Origin: Blautia sp. OF03-15BH
GTDB taxonomy: Bacteria; Bacillota; Clostridia; Lachnospirales; Lachnospiraceae
DNA: 64,000 nucleotides
NCBI RefSeq assembly: GCF_003463065.1
Contig: NZ_QSCM01000008.1
Coordinates: 62,001 to 126,000, forward strand
Direction: 5' to 3'
Shown: positions 59,659-64,000 of the stretch, piece after piece
Numbering within the stretch: position 1 is the stretch's first letter
Layout of the letters: each line of letters starts with the position of its first letter
Notes under the pieces: model-generated
The model's database searches: none
Seen by the model: the letters and a program-made list of their open reading frames with translations, nothing else
What the model was told of the DNA's origin: nothing
Made by a program: the position numbers and the translations under genes

Positions 59659-59688
59659 CATTTCCATCACGGGAGTGTTGCTTTTTTT
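59655..59688 (+). terminator. Riboswitch-controlled terminator
   Basis: GCAGCATTTCC (59655-59665) pairs with GGGAGTGTTGC (59671-59681), then seven T. Its 5' arm overlaps the aptamer's GGGCA, so ligand-bound aptamer and terminator exclude each other. Confidence 0.88.
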
Positions 59689-60037
59689 ACGCAACAGAGG
59701 GCTGGATACATAGAAGAAGTTCAGCCACTGATGCAACGAAGCGTGCTTCGTAAGATCCAGATTCCGCTGGATCGAAAATTATTGAAGTGGAATATTAAAT
59801 TTTACCCAAGTAGAGTAGATGTTATGCGTTAAGTGTCACAGGAGGGGAAGACTTCCTGCGAACGAAGGTTCAAGCCGCGTTATGATATCGCTTCCGCTAC
59901 TGCGAAATTTTTCACTCTTGAGCCGTATGTGAGATACGGACGGAGTCATGAGAGATGCTTCCACATATGGAAGTCGCATGGCGCCTGAATTTAATTAAAA
60001 AAGCGGATATTTAATTATTGAAAGGAGATATTATATC
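59689..60037 (+). other. Unexplained 350-nt structured leader before fhs
   Basis: No gene is visible. Small hairpins occur: GATCCAG/CTGGATC near 59755-59774, CCGTAT/ATACGG near 59930, and CTTCC/GGAAG near 59965. The order does not match a riboswitch or group II intron domain I can name. A good RBS (AAAGGAGA) precedes fhs. Confidence 0.5.
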
Positions 60038-61723
60038 ATGGGTTACAAATCAGACATTGAGATCGCACAGGAAACTGTCATGGAGCCGATTACCGCTATT
60101 GCAGAGAAAGCAGGTATCGATCCGAAATATCTGGAGCAGTATGGTAATTACAAGGCAAAAATTGACTACAACCTGTTAAGAGAGACAGAGGGCAAGGATG
60201 GCAAGCTGATCCTGGTTACCGCTATCAACCCGACACCCGCAGGAGAAGGAAAAACCACTACCACCGTTGGCCTGGCAGATGCGATGCAGAAGCTCGGCAA
60301 GAACGTAATGGTAGCTCTTCGTGAGCCGTCCCTCGGACCTGTATTCGGAGTAAAAGGCGGAGCTGCAGGCGGCGGATACGCCCAGGTAGTTCCCATGGAG
60401 GATATCAACCTGCACTTTACCGGTGATTTCCATGCGATCGGTGCGGCAAACAACCTGCTGGCAGCAATGATCGATAACCACATTTTCCAGGGCAACGCTC
60501 TGAACATTGATCCGAGAAAGATCACCTGGAGAAGATGTGTAGATATGAACGACCGTCAGCTTCGTAACGTAGTAGATGGTCTTGGTGGAAGAACAAACGG
60601 AATGCCGAGAGAGGATGGCTACGATATCACCGTTGCATCCGAGATCATGGCTGTTCTCTGCCTTGCAAAAGACATTACTGACCTGAAAGAAAGACTTGGA
60701 AGAATTATCATTGGATATACATATGGAAAACCGTCCGAGCAGAAACCGGTTACCGCAGCAGACCTGAATGCGCAGGGTGCTATGGCAGCTCTTCTGAAGG
60801 ATGCTCTGAAACCGAACCTGGTTCAGACTCTGGAGCATGTACCGGCAATCGTACACGGCGGTCCCTTCGCAAATATCGCACACGGCTGTAACTCCGTAAC
60901 TGCTACAAAGATGGCTCTTCGTCTTGCTGACTATGCCATCACAGAGGCTGGTTTCGGTGCAGACCTTGGTGCAGAGAAATTCCTGGATATCAAATGCCGT
61001 ATGGCAGGTCTGAAACCCAACGCAGTTGTTATCGTAGCTACTGTTCGTGCTCTGAAATACAACGGCGGCGTTCCGAAGGCTGATCTGAACCAGGAGAACC
61101 TGGAGGCTCTGGAGAAAGGACTTCCGAACCTTCTGAAACATGTAAACAACATCAAAAATGTATACAAACTGCCCTGCGTAGTTGCTATCAATGCATTCCC
61201 GACCGATACAAAAGCCGAGCTGGATCTGGTAGAGGCTAAATGTAAAGAGCTGGGTGTAAACGTTGCTCTGTCCGAGGTTTGGGCAAAAGGCGGCGAGGGC
61301 GGTATCGCTCTGGCAGAGGAAGTGATCCGTCTGGTAGAGGAGCCGAACGACTTCACCTACTCCTACGAGCTGGAAGGAAGCATCGAGGATAAACTGAACC
61401 AGATCGTTCAGAAAGTATACGGCGGTAAGAGAGTTGTTCTGACTGCTAACGCTAAGAAACAGGCTGCTCAGCTGGAAGCTCAGGGCTTCGGCAACTGCCC
61501 GATCTGTGTTGCTAAGACACAGTACAGCCTGACAGATGATCCGACAAAACTGGGAGCACCCACTGACTTCGAAGTTACCGTACGTAACCTGAAGATCTCC
61601 GCTGGTGCTGGCTTCATCGTAGCTCTGACCGGTGACATCATGACCATGCCTGGTCTGCCGAAAGTTCCGGCTGCTGAGAAGATTGATGTAGACGAGACCG
61701 GTAAGATCACAGGTCTGTTCTAA
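60038..61723 (+). CDS. fhs: Formate-tetrahydrofolate ligase
   Basis: Joins formate to tetrahydrofolate with ATP to give 10-formyl-THF, for purine synthesis and, in acetogens, the methyl branch of the Wood-Ljungdahl pathway. 561 residues, the usual length. The P-loop is NPTPAGEGKTTTTVGLADAM (about 65-84), followed by REPSLGPVFGVKGGAAGGG and INLHFTGDFHAI. Controlled by the ZTP riboswitch. Strongly optimised codon use (GGTAAC/CTGAAC-type codons) suggests high expression. Confidence 0.97.
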   Translation: MGYKSDIEIAQETVMEPITAIAEKAGIDPKYLEQYGNYKAKIDYNLLRETEGKDGKLILVTAINPTPAGEGKTTTTVGLADAMQKLGKNVMVALREPSLGPVFGVKGGAAGGGYAQVVPMEDINLHFTGDFHAIGAANNLLAAMIDNHIFQGNALNIDPRKITWRRCVDMNDRQLRNVVDGLGGRTNGMPREDGYDITVASEIMAVLCLAKDITDLKERLGRIIIGYTYGKPSEQKPVTAADLNAQGAMAALLKDALKPNLVQTLEHVPAIVHGGPFANIAHGCNSVTATKMALRLADYAITEAGFGADLGAEKFLDIKCRMAGLKPNAVVIVATVRALKYNGGVPKADLNQENLEALEKGLPNLLKHVNNIKNVYKLPCVVAINAFPTDTKAELDLVEAKCKELGVNVALSEVWAKGGEGGIALAEEVIRLVEEPNDFTYSYELEGSIEDKLNQIVQKVYGGKRVVLTANAKKQAAQLEAQGFGNCPICVAKTQYSLTDDPTKLGAPTDFEVTVRNLKISAGAGFIVALTGDIMTMPGLPKVPAAEKIDVDETGKITGLF

Positions 61724-61735
61724 TCAGAAAAATGC

Positions 61736-61779
61736 AACTGTTCAGAGCCAAGCATTTTGGAGGTGGGCTCTGAACAGTT
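61736..61779 (+). terminator. Terminator-like hairpin after fhs
   Basis: AACTGTTCAGAGCC (61736-61749) is fully complementary to 61766-61779. 14-bp stem, no T tract. Confidence 0.65.
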
Positions 61780-61800
61780 AAAGAAAAATTTAAGCTCAGG

Positions 61801-61847
61801 AAATAGCATGAGAGCTTTGTGCCCGCATTGTTTCTCATGCTATTTTT
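61801..61847 (+). terminator. Second fhs terminator
   Basis: AAATAGCATGAGA (61801-61813) pairs perfectly with 61833-61845, ending in T5. Confidence 0.85.
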
Positions 61848-61905
61848 GTAACCATTTGTCCATGCTGCTGTTTTTTGAGCATGGCGGTATTTTTTTGATT
61901 CAGGT

Positions 61906-61977
61906 ATGCGGAATGTCTGCGGATCAGACAGAAAAATTCCGCTGATCCGCGGCGGAAAATAAAAAGGCATTCTGCAT
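61906..61977 (+). promoter_or_regulatory. Structured leader of the formate/nitrite channel gene
   Basis: ATGCGGAATGTC (61906-61917) pairs with GGCATTCTGCAT (61966-61977). Inside, GCGGATCAG pairs with CTGATCCGC (61919-61927/61942-61950), and TTCCGC/GCGGAA offers an alternative. It ends about 10 nt before the RBS. The class is unknown. Confidence 0.5.
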
Positions 61978-62001
61978 ATCCTCAATACAGGAGGTAGGAG
62001 T

Positions 62002-62775
62002 ATGTATCAGGATGCATTTGAGGCAGTTTGTAATGCTGCCAAAGCAAAAACAGATTTATTTAAGAAAAATCCGTTGGGATATTTTGTATCTGCTATGGTT
62101 GCCGGTATGTTTATTGCGTTTGGTGCGTTCATCAGTAACGCGGCTGCGGCGCCTTTTGCAGATGCACAGGATCCCATGCAGAAATTTATGAACTCCATGA
62201 CCTTCAGTGCCGCACTGAGTATGGTACTGATGGCAGGAGCCGATCTTTTTACCGGAAACAACTTTATCCTTTCTTCTGCAGCTTTTGCAAAGAAGATGAA
62301 ATGGGGCGATGTTGTAAAGATCTGGGTAGTATGCTATATCGGTAACCTGGTTGGAAGTCTGGTTGCAGCCTTTATTTTCCAGGCCAGCGGCGCAGCTTCC
62401 GGAACCGTAGGTCAACTGTTTGCAGCAGCAGCAGAGAAGAAAATGACTGCTCCGGCTATCAATCTTGTGCTGAAGGGTTTGCTCTGTAACACACTGGTAT
62501 GTATTGCCGTATGGTGCAGCATCAAATTAAAAAGTGAATCAGGAAAGCTGATCATGATCATGTGGTGTATCCTTACTTTCATGGTATGCGGTTTTGAGCA
62601 TAGTATTGCAAACATGACAACCATGGCTGTAGGAATGATGAATTCCACAACAGGAACTCTGACGATCGGTGGTTATATTTACAATCTGATATGTGTTACG
62701 ATTGGAAATATGATCGGTGGTGTTGTATTTGTAGCTCTGCCGTACTACTTGATCTCCAAGAAGAAAGAAGCTTAA
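62002..62775 (+). CDS. Formate/nitrite transporter family channel
   Basis: 257 residues with six membrane segments, starting MYQDAFEAVCNAAKAKTDLF. It includes GMFIAFGAFISNAAA, ADLFTGNNFILSSA, CYIGNLVGSLVAAFIF and GFEHSIANMTTMAVGMMN. These match FocA/FdhC, in which His in EHSIAN lines the pore. Next to fhs, formate is the likely substrate. RBS AGGAGGTAGGAG. Confidence 0.93.
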   Translation: MYQDAFEAVCNAAKAKTDLFKKNPLGYFVSAMVAGMFIAFGAFISNAAAAPFADAQDPMQKFMNSMTFSAALSMVLMAGADLFTGNNFILSSAAFAKKMKWGDVVKIWVVCYIGNLVGSLVAAFIFQASGAASGTVGQLFAAAAEKKMTAPAINLVLKGLLCNTLVCIAVWCSIKLKSESGKLIMIMWCILTFMVCGFEHSIANMTTMAVGMMNSTTGTLTIGGYIYNLICVTIGNMIGGVVFVALPYYLISKKKEA

Positions 62776-62799
62776 AGACACAATTGATAAAAGAGAAAG

Positions 62800-62847
62800 A
62801 TACAGACAGAAAGCAGGAAACCTCTTGCTGACTGTCTGTATTTTTTT
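62800..62847 (+). terminator. Terminator of the channel gene
   Basis: ATACAGACAG (62800-62809) pairs with CTGTCTGTAT (62832-62841), then T6. Confidence 0.9.
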
Positions 62848-62886
62848 GCTTTCTCATAGATTTGTTACATAAGTATTACAAAAAGG

Positions 62887-62916
62887 TTGCGTAAATAAGT
62901 GGAAATATGTTATAAT
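62887..62916 (+). promoter_or_regulatory. Predicted promoter of the SGNH protein
   Basis: TTGCGT (62887-62892), 18-bp spacer, perfect TATAAT (62911-62916). Confidence 0.6.
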
Positions 62917-62952
62917 AGGCAACAGTGAGGAGATTTTGCAAGGAGGAGCAGT

Positions 62953-64000
62953 ATGAGAGACCGAATGAGAAAGTTTTTTACAGCAGTGATTTTTCTGCTG
63001 TTTCTGATCATTCTGACCATACCGGCGGAAAGCCAGGCGGCCGTCCGTTATAATCTGATCAAAGACGTGACCAGTCAGAAAGTTCCGGAAGGACAGCTTG
63101 TACGGGTGGCAGGAAAGAAAAGATACCTTCTCAGTTCTGGAGATTACCTGACCGATCAGTGGGTCAGCATCAAGGGAAAAATCTACCATTTTAATAAGAA
63201 CGGATATGCAGATACCGGCTGGATCACATGTCAGGGAAATAAATATTTTCTCCGTGCATCCGGGGCGCTTCATAAAGGCGGATTATTGAAGATCAAGGGC
63301 AGAATGTATCTTTTTCGGTATGGTTATGGTCATTTGATGACGGGCTGGGTGACACTGAAGGGAGAAAGATATTATTTCCGTGAAACGAATAATAACGGTG
63401 CCATGATCCGTAAATGGTGGGTGGCAGAGAGATATCTGGGTTCTGATGGAAAAATGCAGAAAAACACCTGGGTTGGTTCGTATTATGTGGGAGTCGACGG
63501 CGTACGGGTGAAGGACAGCTGGATCGATGAACAGTATTATGTTGGAAGCAACGGGAAAAAAGTGACTAACAGCTGGATCGGTGAATATTATGTGGGAGAA
63601 GACGGGAAGAAGCTTACCAGCGCCTGGCAGGATGACTATTACCTGGATGCAGAGGGAAAAATCACCAGAAATGCCTGGGTAGGAGATGTTTATCTGGGTG
63701 AGGATGGAAAAGCCACAACGCCGCCGGACTCTGATGAAAATCGGGAAGTAAAACGGATCTTTCTTGGAGATTCCAGAACCGTAGGTCTTTATCAGATCAT
63801 GACGGGCGATACACTGGTGAAAGCGAATTCGACACAGACAGTGCTGGATCAGCTGGCAAAGGGCAGAACAGATATTTATATAGGAAAAGTCGGAATGGGG
63901 TATGACTGGATGGTCGGATCTGCGATCGGAGAGCTGAAAAGTGTACTGGTACGTTATCCGAACTCCAAAGTGATCCTGCGTATGGGGATCAACGACCTCG
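62953..64000 (+). CDS. Secreted SGNH hydrolase with cell-wall-binding repeats (partial, runs off the end)
   Basis: The frame is open from ATG 62953 (RBS AAGGAGGAG) to the end of the window, 349 codons. It has a signal peptide (residues about 8-32), then about eight aromatic/Gly repeats of the choline-binding or glucan-binding type (for example WVGSYYVGVDGVRVKDSW, WIGEYYVGEDGKKLTSAW). The catalytic part starts at about residue 270 with FLGDSRTVGLYQ (GDS motif) and reaches RMGINDL (block III) at the end. The C-terminal SGNH Asp-His is outside the window. It may be an esterase or acyl hydrolase of wall polymers. Confidence 0.88.
   Translation, partial: MRDRMRKFFTAVIFLLFLIILTIPAESQAAVRYNLIKDVTSQKVPEGQLVRVAGKKRYLLSSGDYLTDQWVSIKGKIYHFNKNGYADTGWITCQGNKYFLRASGALHKGGLLKIKGRMYLFRYGYGHLMTGWVTLKGERYYFRETNNNGAMIRKWWVAERYLGSDGKMQKNTWVGSYYVGVDGVRVKDSWIDEQYYVGSNGKKVTNSWIGEYYVGEDGKKLTSAWQDDYYLDAEGKITRNAWVGDVYLGEDGKATTPPDSDENREVKRIFLGDSRTVGLYQIMTGDTLVKANSTQTVLDQLAKGRTDIYIGKVGMGYDWMVGSAIGELKSVLVRYPNSKVILRMGINDL

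Noticed and set aside
59820..60000. Group II intron domain V remnant (GAGCCGTATG) before fhs
   Set aside because: Only ten bases agree. The following bases close a simple CCGTAT/ATACGG hairpin rather than the conserved domain V helix, and no maturase is present.

Overview
The window reads as chromosome of a gut Firmicute of the Lachnospiraceae, plausibly Blautia or a close relative. This is an inference from gene content: many CUT1-type sugar ABC transporters without their own ATPase, YesM/YesN-type two-component genes, formate-tetrahydrofolate ligase under a ZTP riboswitch with a formate/nitrite channel beside it, Gram-positive ribosome binding sites, and tRNA genes without encoded CCA. No rRNA, CRISPR, integrase or phage structural gene is visible.

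Layout. 1-67 is the tail of a GH127-like glycosidase. 610-3810 is glmM-glmS (amino-sugar precursor synthesis). 3955-6739 is a TetR-type regulator and oleate hydratase. 7350-10274 holds a secreted protein, a HAD phosphatase and an Rpn/PD-(D/E)XK transposase-like nuclease. 10641-11431 and 18962-20021 are graveyards of broken Rpn-type genes and copied gene tails. Between them lies a sugar-uptake module (11557-18961: sensor kinase, response regulator, binding protein, two permeases, amidohydrolase), bracketed by a direct repeat of about 275 bp. 20066-24423 carries a methyltransferase, pncB, a CDF metal exporter and tRNA-Gln. 24670-33535 is mostly core: acyl-ACP thioesterase, cvfB-like gene, methyltransferase, CPBP protease, dnaE, pfkA and an rRNA/tRNA 2'-O-methyltransferase.

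33584-44723 is the most interesting region. It is a divergently regulated catabolic island: PrpR-N/Fis regulator, binding protein, two permeases, cytoplasmic BNR sialidase-fold protein, iron alcohol dehydrogenase, PdxA2-like dehydrogenase, DUF1537 four-carbon acid-sugar kinase and DHDPS-family aldolase. A 44-bp terminator sequence is duplicated at its two ends. Read as a pathway, the enzymes could release a 3-deoxy-heptulosaric acid (Dha of rhamnogalacturonan II is the obvious candidate), split it to pyruvate plus a C4 semialdehyde acid, reduce that to a tetronate, phosphorylate it, and oxidatively decarboxylate it to dihydroxyacetone phosphate. This is a hypothesis.

44977-56714 is a run of housekeeping and envelope genes: SH3/cell-wall hydrolase with a tandem repeat, Sua5, a catalytically dead LMW-phosphatase relative, rpiB, a MoxR-DUF58-transglutaminase operon, rhodanese, two YfcE phosphoesterases, an RNA methyltransferase, a membrane-anchored papain-like protease and rdgB. 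56921-57705 is a cluster of seven tRNA genes. 57762-64000 has CorA, an HD protein, ZTP riboswitch-fhs, a formate/nitrite channel, and a truncated secreted protein with cell-wall-binding repeats and an SGNH hydrolase domain. A dispersed hairpin-forming repeat family occurs at least five times between 3.8 and 22.7 kb.
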